Source: Exiguobacterium qingdaonense
Lineage (GTDB): Bacteria > Bacillota > Bacilli > Exiguobacteriales > Exiguobacteriaceae
Assembly (NCBI RefSeq): GCF_018617855.1
Contig: NZ_JACSKY010000001.1
Coordinates: 496,001 to 560,000, forward strand
Length of the DNA stretch: 64,000 bases
Direction: 5' to 3'
This document shows positions 28,904 to 39,546 of this stretch, piece by piece. Position numbers and translations under genes: made by a program. Every line of letters begins with the position of its first letter. Positions within the stretch are counted from its first letter, which is position 1. The notes beneath the pieces are model-generated. The model did not search any database, was not told where the DNA came from, and was given only the letters and a program-made list of their open reading frames with translations.

Positions 28904-30180
28904 TGTCCTGCTCCTTCCGATAGTTCACGAATTTTGTCTGCGACGGCCGAGAGTGGCACATCGACTTGTTCACCAGTCGTCATATCTTTCAAGGCGGCTG
29001 CCCCGCGCTCGACTTCGTCATCCCCTAAGATGACTGTGAACTTGGCTTTCAGGCGGTCCGCCTGTTTGAATTGTCCTTTGAACTTGCGTCCTTGGTAATC
29101 ACGGTCAGCCTTGAACCCTTCCATGCGAAGGAGTTGCAAGAGACGTGTCGCCGTCATTTCGACTTCTTTCTCACCTTGGGCGACGATGAAGACGTCAAGG
29201 CCGGTCTCGAGTTCAGGTAAGACCCCTTCATTCTCCAACGCGAGGATGAGACGCTCCAACCCAATCCCAAAACCGATTCCCGGCATGTCCGGTCCGCCGA
29301 TATCTTGTACGAGACCGTTGTAGCGTCCGCCGCCACATAGTGTCGTGATCGCTCCGAACCCTTCTGCCTCGGACATGATCTCAAACGCCGTATGCGTATA
29401 GTAATCGAGTCCACGAACGAGCGTCGGGTCGACTTCATAGGCGACACCGAGTGCGTCGAGCTGTGCGAGCACTTGGTCGAAATAGGCTTTCGACTCTTCG
29501 TTCAAATATTCAAGGATTGAAGGTGCCGTCTTCATCGACGGGTGATCACGGTCGACTTTACAATCCAGGATGCGAAGCGGGTTCTTATAAAGACGTGACT
29601 GACAGTCTTGGCAAAGTTCGCCTGCCACCGGCTCGAAGTGACGGATGAGCGCATCGCGGTGGGCGTTGCGGCTTTCCGCGTCCCCAAGCGAGTTGACGAC
29701 GACTTTGATTTTCTGAAGTCCGAACGACTTATAGATTGAATAGGCGAGGCTGATGACCTCCGCGTCAACGGCCGGGTCGCTACTGCCGATCGCTTCGACA
29801 CCGTATTGGTGAAGCTGGCGGAAACGGCCTTTTTGCGGACGTTCATAGCGGAACATCGGTCCCATGTAGTAGAGCTTCGTCGGTTGGTCCGGGTTACCGA
29901 ACAGTTTGTTCGTCACGAACGCACGGACGACAGATGCCGTCCCTTCTGGGCGAAGCGTGTACTCGTCCTTCCCTTTCTTCACGAGTGTGAACATCTCTTT
30001 TTGGACGATGTCCGTCGTCTCGCCGACACTACGTGTGAATAAATTCGTCGTTTCAAAGATTGGTGTGCGAATCTCTTTATAGTTGTATCGGGCACTCATG
30101 TCGCGGAGCTTTTCCTCGACATATTGCCACGTCTCGACCGTACCTGGAAGCAGGTCTTGTGTACCGCGTGGTGCTTTCAT
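28900..30180 (-). CDS. hisS: Histidyl-tRNA synthetase
   Basis: A 426-residue class II synthetase. Features are the N-terminal [12 protein letters not shown], motif 2 [12 protein letters not shown] with [10 protein letters not shown], the histidine-specific [12 protein letters not shown], motif 3 [14 protein letters not shown], and a C-terminal anticodon domain. It has four cysteines in or near [19 protein letters not shown], as in other Firmicute HisRS. ATG at 30180 behind GGAGGG. It is the first gene of hisS-aspS. Confidence 0.97.
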   Translation of the reverse strand: MKAPRGTQDLLPGTVETWQYVEEKLRDMSARYNYKEIRTPIFETTNLFTRSVGETTDIVQKEMFTLVKKGKDEYTLRPEGTASVVRAFVTNKLFGNPDQPTKLYYMGPMFRYERPQKGRFRQLHQYGVEAIGSSDPAVDAEVISLAYSIYKSFGLQKIKVVVNSLGDAESRNAHRDALIRHFEPVAGELCQDCQSRLYKNPLRILDCKVDRDHPSMKTAPSILEYLNEESKAYFDQVLAQLDALGVAYEVDPTLVRGLDYYTHTAFEIMSEAEGFGAITTLCGGGRYNGLVQDIGGPDMPGIGFGIGLERLILALENEGVLPELETGLDVFIVAQGEKEVEMTATRLLQLLRMEGFKADRDYQGRKFKGQFKQADRLKAKFTVILGDDEVERGAAALKDMTTGEQVDVPLSAVADKIRELSEGAGQ

Positions 30181-30458
30181 CCTATTCCCTCCTTAAAATA
30201 CAAAAAGGCCCTCGTCCGCAAAGGGACGAGAGCCTGTGTAAGTTCCCGTGGTACCACCCTCGTTGCAGAGCCATCACTTGAAACTCTGCCACTCGAAATC
30301 GGTTAACGCCCGATGAGACGGCTCCCCCTACTCGTTTTCAAGGGAGCACCTCCAAAGTGTCGTTCGGGTCATCATCCAGTCGATGCTTTCAGCCAAGGCA
30401 TCGCTCTCTTTGCTGGTGGGTTGACCGTACTCTTCTTTATCATAGGTGTTTGACTATA
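30181..30458 (-). ncRNA. T-box riboswitch leader of hisS-aspS, specifier GAC (Asp) overlapping CAC (His)
   Basis: T-box core AGGGTGGTACCACG on the minus strand (30247-30260) is followed by a terminator AGGC(C)CTCGTCC / GGACGAG(A)GCCT with T5 (30202-30235). Stem I has an AGTA-type bulge in AAGAGTACGG. When aligned with the alaS leader at the TTGGAG/CTGGAG segment, the specifier is GAC at 30359-30361 (Asp). The bases GACAC (30357-30361) also contain CAC (His) two bases along. The likely -10 is TATAGT (30453-30458), while the -35 is weak and overlaps a hairpin after dtd (about 30467-30488). Confidence 0.9.
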
Positions 30459-30490
30459 TGCTTCATGATGCCGAATCAAGTCGGCATCTG

Positions 30491-30934
30491 TCAAGCGTTT
30501 TTTTCGAGCATGAGTGTGACCGGTCCGTCATTGACGAGTGTGACGTCCATCATCGCACCGAAGCGCCCCGTCTCGACAATGAGTCCATTCGACCGGAGCC
30601 TTTCGTTGAACGCTTCGTAAAGCGATTCGGCAAGATCAGGCTTCGCCGCCTTCGTGAATGCAGGTCGCCGCCCTTTCATCGTATCTCCATAGAGCGTAAA
30701 TTGAGAGACAGACAAAATTTGACCAGACACGTCTTGTATCGATAAGTTCATCTTTTCCTGATCGTCTTCGAATACACGAAGCCCGACCACCTTGTCAGCG
30801 AGCCAATTGACTTCTTCTTTCGTATCCTCATGTGTTACGCCGACGAGGAGTAGGTAGCCAGTGTTGATTGCCCCGATGACTTCTTCCTCGACTGTGACCG
30901 ACGCTTCTTTCACTCGTTGCAATAATACACGCAC
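30491..30934 (-). CDS. dtd: D-aminoacyl-tRNA deacylase
   Basis: A 147-residue homodimeric enzyme that removes D-amino acids (and glycine from tRNA-Ala) from tRNA. Family motifs are [17 protein letters not shown] (with SQFTL) and the cis-proline segment [23 protein letters not shown] at the N-terminus is canonical. ATG at 30934. It lies between relA and the hisS-aspS leader, as in many Firmicutes. Confidence 0.97.
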   Translation of the reverse strand: MRVLLQRVKEASVTVEEEVIGAINTGYLLLVGVTHEDTKEEVNWLADKVVGLRVFEDDQEKMNLSIQDVSGQILSVSQFTLYGDTMKGRRPAFTKAAKPDLAESLYEAFNERLRSNGLIVETGRFGAMMDVTLVNDGPVTLMLEKNA

Positions 30935-30950
30935 GTTCCTCTTCCTTTCG

Positions 30951-33140
30951 TCACGTCATCATGACCCGGCTCACCGAGTACACGTCAGAGATTTGTTTGA
31001 TTCGCTCGACGACTTTTTGTAAATGATTCACGTTCGGAATCGAGATCGTCATCGAGATGCGGGCTTGTTTGTTTTGGTCACCACGACCGCTGACGGCCAC
31101 GATGTTCGTGTTTGTCGCCGATACCGCCTGAAGGACGTCATTCAAAAGTCCTGAACGGTCATACCCGGTGATTTCGATATCGACGTTGTAGTTCTTCTCT
31201 TTCGCTTGTCCGACTTCCCACTCTACGTCAAGGAGACGTTCCGGATGCTGTTCATTGACAATGTTCAAGCAGTCTTTACGGTGAATCGAGACACCGCGAC
31301 CTCGTGTAATATACCCGACGATTTCATCGCCTGGTACCGGGTTACAACAACGGCTCATCCGAATGAGCATATTGTCAATGCCTTTGACCGTCACGCCCGC
31401 TTCCGTCGTCTTCTTTTTCGGCGACTGACTGACTTTCAATTCGCTGATGGCTTCAGAAAGCTCGAGTTTCGGTTCTTTCCGCTGCTTCTCCGTCAGTTTG
31501 TGCGCGACTTGGGCGGCTGTGATGCCTTGATAGCCGACTGCGGCGTACATCTCTTCTTCGTTCCCGAAGTTGAACTTTTCGACGACGATACTGAGTGCCG
31601 GTTCGTCAGTGACTTCTTTCGGTTCAAACCCAAGCTTTTTGATTTCGGCCTCGACGAGCTCTTTCCCTTTCTCGACGTTCTCTTCACGCTGTTGGCGTTT
31701 GAACCATTGGCGAATCTTGTTCTTCGCCTGACTCGAGACGGCGAGCTTTAACCAGTCCTTGCTCGGACCGTAACTATGTTTCGACGTGATGATCTCAATG
31801 ATGTCACCCGTCTCGAGTTTATGGTCGAGCGGGACCATCCGTCCGTTCACTTTCGCCCCCGTCATCCGATGCCCGATCTCCGTATGGATCCGGTACGCGT
31901 AGTCGATCGGGACAGAGCCTTTCGGCAACTCGAACACGTCACCTTTCGGCGTGAATACGTATAGCATGTCACTGAAGAAGTCGACTTTGAGAGACTCCAT
32001 GAATTCCTCGGCGTCCGTCGTATCTTTTTGAAGTTCGAGAATCTCACGAAGGTGGGCGATTTTCTCATCGAACCCGTTCGTCGAGACGTTCTTCCCTTCT
32101 TTATACGCCCAGTGTGCCGCGATCCCGAACTCGGCGATGAAATGCATGTCCTTCGTCCGAATCTGGACTTCGAGCGGTTCACCTTTCGGACCGATCACCG
32201 TCGTATGGAGTGATTGATACATGTTCGGTTTTGGCATGGCGATATAATCTTTGAATCGTCCCGGCATCGGCTTGTATTGCGTATGGATGATCCCGAGCAC
32301 CGCATAACAATCGCGAATCGAGTCGACGATAATCCGGACCGCCATCAAGTCATAAATCTCATTGAACTCTTTTTTATGCTTCACCATCTTGTTGTAGATG
32401 GAGTAGATATGCTTCGGTCGACCGTTCACGTCGGCATCGATATGCACTTCTTCAAGAACCCCGTTCACTTCCGTGATGACAGAGGTGACGAGGGCCTCCC
32501 GTTCCGTCCGTTTTTGTTTCATCATGGAGACGATCTTGTAGTATTGTTGCGGGTTGATATAACGTAATGAAATATCCTCGAGCTCCCACTTGATCGTCGA
32601 GATTCCCATCCGATGAGCGAGCGGTGCAAAGATTTCGAGCGTCTCTTCCGCCTTTTGAACTTGCTTCTCTTTCGGCATATGCTGAAGCGTTCGCATGTTA
32701 TGAAGACGGTCCGCGAGCTTGATCAGGATGACGCGTACATCTTCCGCCATCGCGATAATCATCTTCCGATGGTTCTCAGCGAGCTCTTCTTTTTTCGATT
32801 TATATTTGATCTTACCAAGTTTCGTGACCCCGTCGACGAGCATCGCCACGTCCGGACCGAAATCATCCGTCAATTGCTGTAACGAAATATCCGTATCTTC
32901 GACGACGTCATGCAAGAGCGCCCCGATAATCGTCGTGGCATCTAGGCCGATATCAACGAGAATGCCGGCCACTTGGACCGGATGGAGGATATAGGGCTCG
33001 CCCGAACGTCGAAACTGACCGGAATGATGAAGTTTTGCGTATTCGTAAGCGCGTTTCACTTCGGCTATATCGTCGTCACCCATATACTCCCCGAGCGCGT
33101 CGAGAAGATCCTCAATACTTACGATTTGTTTTTTGGTCAT
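30951..33140 (-). CDS. relA: Bifunctional (p)ppGpp synthetase/hydrolase RelA/SpoT (Rel)
   Basis: A 729-residue stringent-response enzyme. The N-terminal HD hydrolase has [15 protein letters not shown] and HDVVEDTD. The synthetase domain has [20 protein letters not shown], whose RFKD motif is the mark of bifunctional Rel proteins. TGS ([15 protein letters not shown]), a helical/zinc-finger region with [11 protein letters not shown] and a C-terminal ACT domain follow. The ATG at 33140 matches the usual Rel start. An in-frame ATG 12 codons upstream lacks a ribosome binding site. dtd follows 16 bases downstream. Confidence 0.97.
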   Translation of the reverse strand: MTKKQIVSIEDLLDALGEYMGDDDIAEVKRAYEYAKLHHSGQFRRSGEPYILHPVQVAGILVDIGLDATTIIGALLHDVVEDTDISLQQLTDDFGPDVAMLVDGVTKLGKIKYKSKKEELAENHRKMIIAMAEDVRVILIKLADRLHNMRTLQHMPKEKQVQKAEETLEIFAPLAHRMGISTIKWELEDISLRYINPQQYYKIVSMMKQKRTEREALVTSVITEVNGVLEEVHIDADVNGRPKHIYSIYNKMVKHKKEFNEIYDLMAVRIIVDSIRDCYAVLGIIHTQYKPMPGRFKDYIAMPKPNMYQSLHTTVIGPKGEPLEVQIRTKDMHFIAEFGIAAHWAYKEGKNVSTNGFDEKIAHLREILELQKDTTDAEEFMESLKVDFFSDMLYVFTPKGDVFELPKGSVPIDYAYRIHTEIGHRMTGAKVNGRMVPLDHKLETGDIIEIITSKHSYGPSKDWLKLAVSSQAKNKIRQWFKRQQREENVEKGKELVEAEIKKLGFEPKEVTDEPALSIVVEKFNFGNEEEMYAAVGYQGITAAQVAHKLTEKQRKEPKLELSEAISELKVSQSPKKKTTEAGVTVKGIDNMLIRMSRCCNPVPGDEIVGYITRGRGVSIHRKDCLNIVNEQHPERLLDVEWEVGQAKEKNYNVDIEITGYDRSGLLNDVLQAVSATNTNIVAVSGRGDQNKQARISMTISIPNVNHLQKVVERIKQISDVYSVSRVMMT

Positions 33141-33234
33141 AACATTCGACACCCTTTTTTTTACCGCTCCAATCATCTCGGATTCGTCGCAGCATGGTAG
33201 TAGTTAGTATTCAAGATTCTATAATTTTATAACC

Positions 33235-33263
33235 ATTATCGAAAAAATCTGACGACCTGTCAA
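33235..33263 (-). promoter_or_regulatory. relA promoter
   Basis: TTGACA (33258-33263), 17-base spacer, GATAAT (33235-33240) on the minus strand, with a leader of about 90 bases before the relA start. Confidence 0.8.
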
Positions 33264-33295
33264 AGGTTGTCGGTTATTTTCCTCAAAAACTATTC

Positions 33296-33323
33296 AAAAA
33301 CGGGAAGCATATCGCTTCCCGTT
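33296..33323 (-). terminator. apt terminator
   Basis: A 10-bp stem AACGGGAAGC / GCTTCCCGTT with a 5-base loop, followed on the minus strand by TTTGAA. It separates apt from relA. Confidence 0.75.
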
Positions 33324-33327
33324 CAAA

Positions 33328-33846
33328 TTAGTCTTCGTATCGGATGAGAGAGAACACGTCGTATCCTTCGAGACGCTCACGTCCACCGAGTCCGTCAAGT
33401 TCAATCAAGAATCCGATTCCCGCGACAACCCCACCAAGTTGTTCGATCATTTTGATGGTCGCTTCAATCGTTCCTCCCGTGGCGAGCAAATCGTCAAGGA
33501 TGACCACTTGTTGTCCCGGTTGGATTGAGTCTTTGTGCATCGTCAAGATGTCCGTCCCGTACTCGAGACCGTATGACACACGAACCGTCTCACGCGGTAA
33601 CTTGCCTTCTTTTCGAACTGGCACGAATCCGAGTTCGAGCGCATATGCTGCCGGGCAACCGACGACGAATCCACGCGCTTCCGGTCCAGCGATCAACTCT
33701 GCTCCACGCTCACGCGCATAAACGACGAGCTCGTCTACCGCTTTTTTGTAGACTTCGCCGTCTTGCATGAGTGACGTGATATCTTTGAAGCTAATGCCTT
33801 CCTTCGGATAATCTGCTACTTCTTTAATATGTTGTTTGAAATCCAT
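33328..33846 (-). CDS. apt: Adenine phosphoribosyltransferase
   Basis: A 172-residue purine salvage enzyme that joins adenine and PRPP to give AMP. The PRPP motif [16 protein letters not shown] lies at about residues 120-135, the adenine-side segment is [11 protein letters not shown], and the flexible loop includes [11 protein letters not shown]. The ATG at 33846 (MDFKQHIK) fits the family. The open frame upstream overlaps recJ. The ribosome binding site AGGAGG is encoded within the last codons of recJ, whose stop is one base from this start. Confidence 0.97.
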   Translation of the reverse strand: MDFKQHIKEVADYPKEGISFKDITSLMQDGEVYKKAVDELVVYARERGAELIAGPEARGFVVGCPAAYALELGFVPVRKEGKLPRETVRVSYGLEYGTDILTMHKDSIQPGQQVVILDDLLATGGTIEATIKMIEQLGGVVAGIGFLIELDGLGGRERLEGYDVFSLIRYED

Positions 33847-33847
33847 T

Positions 33848-36142
33848 TTATGTGTATGCCTCCTGCATCGTGTTCGATCGCAACGATTGTAACCGCTCTT
33901 TGAGCTCCGCCAATGACGCGTATACGAAACGCTCTTCGAGTTGTTGGCGCCCAATCCGGCGTTTATAGCACGGCGCCTCGGTCAAATCGCGTTTCGGTGC
34001 TTCTGGATTGACTCCAGGCAGTCCGTCTTCCATTGTAACAAGAAATTCGAGTTCAGAGAATACTTGATGCATAAATTGAATCGTATTTTTTGACCATTTT
34101 CGCTCTTTTGACAAACGAATCAGGTTCTCGCGTAGATTTTTCCGTTCGCACGTCGCCATATGGACATAATACGTTCGGAAATCCTCACGGGACGGGACAC
34201 GCTCAAAAAATGAATCTCCTTGACCGAATGCGCAATAAATCCGTTCGACCCCTTCATGAAGTTTCTCTGCGAGTACCTCTTCATCGTCAGGAAGGTCGAG
34301 CAGGACGACGAAACGGTTGAGCGGCTCATCCCCTTCATGTAGCGGGAAATCTTCGGTCGTTCCTTGGAACGACAAGAACGATGTCTGTTCATTCGGTAAA
34401 TCTTTCAATTCTTGAACCGACTTTTTCTTCCCACGATAGTCAAACACTTGGAAATCGTCGACGCGCAAGTCTTGAATCATGAGCTGTGGCTTTCGCATCC
34501 CGTTCCACTCGTTCACTTGAAGACTCCCCATCACCGAGATGTGGGCCATTTTTGAAATTTCCGAGACGACGTGCCCGAATCCAAAACCGATCCCGTCGAG
34601 TTCACGCTTGTCACCGGCAAGCTGTACTTTCAAATGGGTGGCGTCACGTCCGATTTGACGGATGTCACGCAGCTTCGCATCCGCAACGACGACACGCGGT
34701 GACGGGTTCCCCATCCCGAACGGGGCGAGTTTTCCAATCTCTGAGATCAAGTCGAGCGAGACATCGTTAACCGAGAGTTTCAAATCGACCTTGACCCGCG
34801 GTACGAATACATCGTCAGGAATCGACTCCGCTTGACGGTTCAGACGTTCCCGTAGTTCGGCTACATGTTCGGATTGAAGGGTCATTCCGGCCGCAGCCGG
34901 GTGTCCGCCAAAGTGAGGCAAGATATCTTCATTTTTCGAGAGTTCCTTGAAGAGGTCAAATCCATCAATCGAACGACCCGATCCCTTCGCCTTACCTGTC
35001 TCAGGGTCGTGGCAGAGGAGGATGACCGGGCGATAATACGCCTCGACGAGACGCGATGCGACAATCCCGACCACACCAGGATTCCATTTCTCACTCGCGA
35101 CGACGAGCACACGGTCCTCGGTCATCGATGCTTCGACGAGTTCTTTCGCTTCCGCAGCGATCGTTTTGACGATATCTTGACGTTCTTTGTTTTGCTTATC
35201 GAGCTGTTTCGCGAGCTCCAACGCCTCCTCGACGTGTTCAGCCAGGAGCATCTGAAGTGCCGGCATCGCTGAATCGAGTCGACCGGCGGCATTGATGCGT
35301 GGGCCGAACGCAAAGCCGACCGATTCTTCGTTCAACACGCTGTCACCGAGTCCACACACTTCACGCAACGCTAAAATACCTGGTCGTTTCGAGGCCTCGA
35401 GTGCCGCAATCCCTTTCTTCGCGAGTAACCGATTCTCCCCGTCGAGCGGGACGAGGTCGGCAATCGTGCCTAGAACTGCCAAATCAAGCAACTCTTCCGG
35501 CATTCTTCCTAGCACCGCATGTGCCACTTTGAGTGCGACTCCCGCTCCTGCGAGTTTATCGTACGGATATCCCGGGTCGATATGTGGATGAATGATCGCA
35601 TAGGCATCCGGTAAGGTCTCTTTCGGCTCGTGGTGGTCCGTGATGATCAAATCAACGCCAAGGTCTTTCAAAAGGGTCGCCTCTTCAATCCCTGAAATTC
35701 CGCAATCCACCGTGATGACCAAGGTGAATCCTTCATTCGCTGCCCATTGGAACGCTTCCTTGTTCGGTCCATACCCTTCGGTGAATCGGTTCGGGATGTA
35801 GCATTCGGCCATGACCCCGGTCTCCGTGAGCGCGTGCCACATGACCGATGAGGCACTGACCCCGTCGACATCATAGTCTCCATAGATGAGGACCATTTCG
35901 CCATCATCCGCGGCCTGTTTAATTCGAGACACGACTTTCTCCATCTGTTCGAACAGATACGGGTCATGAAAGACGAGTTCATCCTCGGCATATAAAAATG
36001 CCTTGGCGTCCTCTACGTCTTGATGCCCCCGTTGGACGAGGAGCGTCGCCAGTTGTGCTGATATATTTAATTCGGTTTGTAAACGTGTGACGTCTTCCGG
36101 TTTCGTATCCGGGTAGATCCACTGTTTCTTCGAATGGTACAT
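33848..36142 (-). CDS. recJ: Single-stranded-DNA-specific exonuclease RecJ
   Basis: A 764-residue 5'-3' ssDNA exonuclease used in RecF-type recombination, base excision and mismatch repair. The DHH domain has [17 protein letters not shown] and [10 protein letters not shown], while the DHHA1 domain has GSGRSIDGF and [12 protein letters not shown]. An OB domain and the extra C-terminal region seen in Bacilli (about 200 residues) follow. The ATG at 36142 (MYHSKKQW) has GGAG eight bases upstream. A far longer open frame upstream overlaps the secF end and has no start signal. Confidence 0.95.
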   Translation of the reverse strand: MYHSKKQWIYPDTKPEDVTRLQTELNISAQLATLLVQRGHQDVEDAKAFLYAEDELVFHDPYLFEQMEKVVSRIKQAADDGEMVLIYGDYDVDGVSASSVMWHALTETGVMAECYIPNRFTEGYGPNKEAFQWAANEGFTLVITVDCGISGIEEATLLKDLGVDLIITDHHEPKETLPDAYAIIHPHIDPGYPYDKLAGAGVALKVAHAVLGRMPEELLDLAVLGTIADLVPLDGENRLLAKKGIAALEASKRPGILALREVCGLGDSVLNEESVGFAFGPRINAAGRLDSAMPALQMLLAEHVEEALELAKQLDKQNKERQDIVKTIAAEAKELVEASMTEDRVLVVASEKWNPGVVGIVASRLVEAYYRPVILLCHDPETGKAKGSGRSIDGFDLFKELSKNEDILPHFGGHPAAAGMTLQSEHVAELRERLNRQAESIPDDVFVPRVKVDLKLSVNDVSLDLISEIGKLAPFGMGNPSPRVVVADAKLRDIRQIGRDATHLKVQLAGDKRELDGIGFGFGHVVSEISKMAHISVMGSLQVNEWNGMRKPQLMIQDLRVDDFQVFDYRGKKKSVQELKDLPNEQTSFLSFQGTTEDFPLHEGDEPLNRFVVLLDLPDDEEVLAEKLHEGVERIYCAFGQGDSFFERVPSREDFRTYYVHMATCERKNLRENLIRLSKERKWSKNTIQFMHQVFSELEFLVTMEDGLPGVNPEAPKRDLTEAPCYKRRIGRQQLEERFVYASLAELKERLQSLRSNTMQEAYT

Positions 36143-36207
36143 GTCCTTCACTCCAATCAATTGTAGATTATAGCAGACCGCGTGAAAGATGTGCCGTCTT
36201 GACATTT

Positions 36208-36238
36208 GAAAAGGTCTCCCTTTTGAATGGGAGACCTT
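36208..36238 (-). terminator. secF terminator
   Basis: A 10-bp stem AAGGTCTCCC / GGGAGACCTT with an 8-base loop and TTTTC on the minus strand, immediately after the secF stop. Confidence 0.8.
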
Positions 36239-36242
36239 CTCG

Positions 36243-37169
36243 TCACGCCTCTGTGACCGGCGTTTCTTTATTTTTGTTAATTGTTGAACGTTTGAGCAGG
36301 AGCCATAAATATGATGCGATGAAGATCGAAGAATACATCCCCATGAAGAGTCCGACCAGCAATGCGAGCGAGAACCCTCGAATCGATTCAGCTCCGAACG
36401 CATACAAGGCGAACGCTGTCACAAGCACGGTGATGACCGTGTTGACCGATCGCACGATCGTCTCTTGAATCGATTTGTTGATAATCGACTCGTACACGTC
36501 CATCGACTTGATTTTCCGTTCCTTCTCATACGATGTGATGTTTTCACGGACCCGGTCGAACGTGACGATCGTATCGTTGACCGAATATCCGATAATCGTC
36601 AAGATGGCGGCGATGAAGTATAAGTTGACTTCAATCCCAAAGAGTGAGAATGCGACGATCATGAAGAACGCATCATGTAACATCGCCACCACAGTTGCGA
36701 TCGCATAGGAGAATTGGAAGCGCACGGTGATGTAAAGAATAATCCCGATTGAAGCGACAGCGACCGCATAAAGCGCATTTTTCGCCAAGTCCCGACCGAC
36801 TTGGGCAGATACGGTACTGATGTTCGGGTCGCTTCCGAATTGCTCCGTGAACGCCGTTTTGACGCTCGCGACTTCTTCTTGACCTAATTGTCCAACGAAC
36901 GTGACGTAAGCCAACCGGCCTTCGTCTGCGTATTGGACGCTTGAGATCTCTTGGTCGACCCCGGCGTCATTGAACGCCTGCGTGAACTCTTCTTGTGAGA
37001 CACGCTCTTCGGTTTGAACCTCGACACGCGTTCCTGAGGCGAAGTCGATTCCAAGGTTCAACCCTCGGAAGAACAAGAGCCCGATTCCGAGTACGACAAT
37101 GGCCGTCGAAATCAAAAACATCGTGCGCATATGTTTGACGTAATTCCATTCAGTAAGCTTAAAGTTCAC
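36243..37169 (-). CDS. secF: Protein translocase subunit SecF
   Basis: A 308-residue RND-like membrane protein with six transmembrane helices that, with SecD, uses the proton motive force to pull substrates through SecYEG. Motifs are GLNLGIDFASGTRVEV after helix 1, GYSVNDTIVTFDRVREN between helices 4 and 5, and FSLALLVGLFMGMYSSIFIAS at the end. The GTG at 37169 is preferred since AAGGAG lies about ten bases away. A GTG at 37178 abuts the site. It overlaps the secD 3' end. B. subtilis has a fused SecDF, so here the subunits are separate. Confidence 0.94.
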   Translation of the reverse strand: MNFKLTEWNYVKHMRTMFLISTAIVVLGIGLLFFRGLNLGIDFASGTRVEVQTEERVSQEEFTQAFNDAGVDQEISSVQYADEGRLAYVTFVGQLGQEEVASVKTAFTEQFGSDPNISTVSAQVGRDLAKNALYAVAVASIGIILYITVRFQFSYAIATVVAMLHDAFFMIVAFSLFGIEVNLYFIAAILTIIGYSVNDTIVTFDRVRENITSYEKERKIKSMDVYESIINKSIQETIVRSVNTVITVLVTAFALYAFGAESIRGFSLALLVGLFMGMYSSIFIASYLWLLLKRSTINKNKETPVTEA

Positions 37170-38460
37170 GAATTTCACTCTCCTTCACACCAAACCATCC
37201 TTTGCGTTTGTCGAACAGACGACTTGAGACAAGGAGGTGCATCAAATAACGTGAGATGAATACGTTCGAGATGAACGTCATCGCAATTGAGATCATGAGC
37301 ATGATGGCAAATCCTTTGACCGAACTCTGTCCAAAATAGAACAAGACCGCAGCCGAGATGAGCGTTGTCAAGTTGGCATCGATGATCGTGCTGAGCGAAC
37401 GGCGGTTACCCGCACGGAATGCCGACAGGACCGATTTGCCTGAACGTAGCTCATCTTTGATTCGTTCCGCGGTGATGATATTCGCATCGACCGCCATACC
37501 AACCCCGAGGACGAGTGCCGCGATTCCTGGGAGCGTCAAGACCGCATTGATCCCGTTGAAGAACAACATGATCAAGTTAATATAAAGAACGAGCGTGATG
37601 ATCGACACGAGCCCCGGTAAGCGATAGAAGAACAACATGAAGAGGAAGACGGCAATGATCCCGATCGTTGCGGCAAACACCGTCTCTTCTAACGCGTCTT
37701 GTCCGAACTGGGCCGACACCGATGTCGAGTAAATCTCATCAAGTTTGACCGGGAGCGCTCCTGCGTTCAAGATGTCCGCTAGACGTTGTCCGCTCTCCGC
37801 ATCGATCCCACCACCTGAAATAATGGCTTTATCCGATAAGATTGGTCCGTTCACCGAAGCATCCGACACAATCTTCGAGTTCTCTTTTTGAATCTCTTCC
37901 TCGTATGTGTCACCCTCTTCATAATCGAGCCAGATGACGAGTCGATTTTCAGGGGCAGGACGTTGTGAGATCTCTGACGTCACTTCGCCAAACTTGTCCG
38001 CGGACTGAAGAGTCAACTCAACGACAGGTTGCCCTTGCTGGTTGTAGCTAAGTGCTGCACCACGTGGCGCCAAATCTTTTCCGTCGAGCAAGACGTTGTC
38101 ATTTACATCACGAAACGTCAGTTGAGCTGTGGACGAGATGACTTCTCGCGCTTCGTTTTGATTCGATACGCCCGCAAGCTGGACTCGAATCCGATTGTTC
38201 TCTTCGATTCGAACGTCCGGCTCAGATACACCGAGAACGTTGATTCGGTTGTTGATGGCGCGAACGGTTGCATTCATCGCCGACTCGTCGATGACGTCAC
38301 CGTCTTCGAGCGGTTGTACTTCATATAAAACTTCGAACCCACCTTTTAAGTCGAGTCCGAGGTTCGTGTTCTTGACGACCCATGGCGTTGTGAACACAGC
38401 GAGCAGGATTGTCGCAATCATGATGATCGCAAAAATCGCAATGTTGCCTTTTTTGTACAT
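37159..38460 (-). CDS. secD: Protein translocase subunit SecD
   Basis: A 433-residue SecD with six transmembrane helices and a large external P1 region (about residues 35-235). The conserved LGLDLKGGFEVLYEV after helix 1, LDEIYSTSVSAQFGQDALE, and VGMAVDANIITAERIKDELR in the helix 4-5 region are visible. The protein partners with SecF, whose start overlaps this gene's end, and with YajC, encoded at 42.8 kb. In many Bacilli yajC lies directly upstream of secDF. Here zupT, a chemoreceptor and an FAD oxidoreductase lie between them. Confidence 0.95.
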   Translation of the reverse strand: MYKKGNIAIFAIIMIATILLAVFTTPWVVKNTNLGLDLKGGFEVLYEVQPLEDGDVIDESAMNATVRAINNRINVLGVSEPDVRIEENNRIRVQLAGVSNQNEAREVISSTAQLTFRDVNDNVLLDGKDLAPRGAALSYNQQGQPVVELTLQSADKFGEVTSEISQRPAPENRLVIWLDYEEGDTYEEEIQKENSKIVSDASVNGPILSDKAIISGGGIDAESGQRLADILNAGALPVKLDEIYSTSVSAQFGQDALEETVFAATIGIIAVFLFMLFFYRLPGLVSIITLVLYINLIMLFFNGINAVLTLPGIAALVLGVGMAVDANIITAERIKDELRSGKSVLSAFRAGNRRSLSTIIDANLTTLISAAVLFYFGQSSVKGFAIMLMISIAMTFISNVFISRYLMHLLVSSRLFDKRKGWFGVKESEIREL

Positions 38461-38510
38461 ACGACTATTTCCTTTCTAAACCACTATTCTTGATAAAACT
38501 TCTCTCGTTA

Positions 38511-38539
38511 ACATTACAAATTTTCTAAACATTTATCAA
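38511..38539 (-). promoter_or_regulatory. Candidate secD promoter
   Basis: TTGATA (38534-38539), 17-base spacer, TAATGT (38511-38516) on the minus strand, about 50 bases upstream of the secD start. Confidence 0.6.
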
Positions 38540-38606
38540 TCATTTTCCTAAAATTGTAACGACCGATCTAAGATTATTCGACATGATTTGCGTACAAGAC
38601 TAAAAG

Positions 38607-38635
38607 TTGCTCAAGGGCAAATCTTCATGTATGAT
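38607..38635 (+). promoter_or_regulatory. Candidate zupT promoter
   Basis: TTGCTC (38607-38612), 17-base spacer, TATGAT (38630-38635). The zupT ribosome binding site AAAGGAG follows 24 bases on. No Zur or MntR box was recognised. Confidence 0.6.
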
Positions 38636-38670
38636 GAACGTAATAACCCATCATCAAAGGAGTCTTCCAT

Positions 38671-39531
38671 ATGGATAGCACCATTATTTACGCTTTTCTC
38701 CTCACCTTGTTTGCAGGACTCGCGACAGGGATCGGGAGTATGATCGCATTTTTCGCAAAACGGACGAACACCGCATTCTTATCCGTCTCTTTAGGATTTT
38801 CTGGAGGCGTTATGATTTACGTATCGTTCATCGAGATCTTTCCGAAAGCACTTGAAGAACTCGTCGGTGCGCACGGAGAGTATAGCGGAACCATCTATAC
38901 CGTCCTCGCATTCTTTGGAGGGATGATCTTGATCGGCTTAATCGATAAGTTCATCCCGAAAATGGAGAACCCGCACGAGGTCAAGTTTGTGGAATCGATG
39001 CAAAACGACCCGTCCACCCAGGAACTCGCGACGACTGCGACAAATGAAGCGACACCACTCGATGACCCTCAAGCAAAGAACCGTCTTAAAAAAATGGGTG
39101 TCTTTATGGCACTCGCCATCGGAATCCATAACTTCCCGGAAGGACTGGCGACATTTATCTCTGCGCTCGACGACCCGGCTGTCGGTCTCGCGATCGCCAT
39201 CGCCATCGCCCTTCACAACATTCCGGAAGGGATTGCCGTCTCCGTTCCGATCTACTATGCGACCGGTTCACGGAAGAAGGCGTTCAAACTCTCCATGTTG
39301 TCAGGTCTCGCCGAACCCGCGGGCGCTGCGATTGGATTCTTGCTTCTCATGCCGTTTCTGAATGATACCGTCTTCGGACTTCTATTTGCTGCCGTCGGAG
39401 GCATCATGGTATTCATCTCACTTGATGAGTTGCTCCCTGCCGCACGTGAATATGGTCATGCCCACCATTCCATGTATGGGATGGTCGCCGGAATGATCGT
39501 CATGGCGACGAGCCTGATTTTGCTAATGTAA
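38671..39531 (+). CDS. zupT: ZIP family zinc/divalent metal transporter
   Basis: A 286-residue member of the ZupT branch of ZIP transporters, with eight predicted helices. The metal-site motifs are AIGIHNFPEGLATF in helix 4 and ALHNIPEGIAVSVPIY in helix 5. A cytoplasmic loop (about residues 105-145) has acidic and threonine residues rather than a histidine cluster. It should bring Zn2+ and perhaps Fe2+ or Mn2+ into the cell. ATG at 38671. It is an insertion, relative to B. subtilis, between secD and yajC. Confidence 0.94.
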   Translation: MDSTIIYAFLLTLFAGLATGIGSMIAFFAKRTNTAFLSVSLGFSGGVMIYVSFIEIFPKALEELVGAHGEYSGTIYTVLAFFGGMILIGLIDKFIPKMENPHEVKFVESMQNDPSTQELATTATNEATPLDDPQAKNRLKKMGVFMALAIGIHNFPEGLATFISALDDPAVGLAIAIAIALHNIPEGIAVSVPIYYATGSRKKAFKLSMLSGLAEPAGAAIGFLLLMPFLNDTVFGLLFAAVGGIMVFISLDELLPAAREYGHAHHSMYGMVAGMIVMATSLILLM

Positions 39532-39546
39532 TGTAAAATGCCCTAA

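Noticed and set aside
30467-30488. Hairpin GATGCCGA/TCGGCATC after dtd as a terminator
   Set aside because: The stem is good but no T-run follows on the minus strand, so it was mentioned with the hisS leader rather than called.
36143-36403. N-terminal extension of RecJ by 87 codons
   Set aside because: It overlaps the secF 3' end and terminator, and the conserved RecJ start with a ribosome binding site is at 36142.
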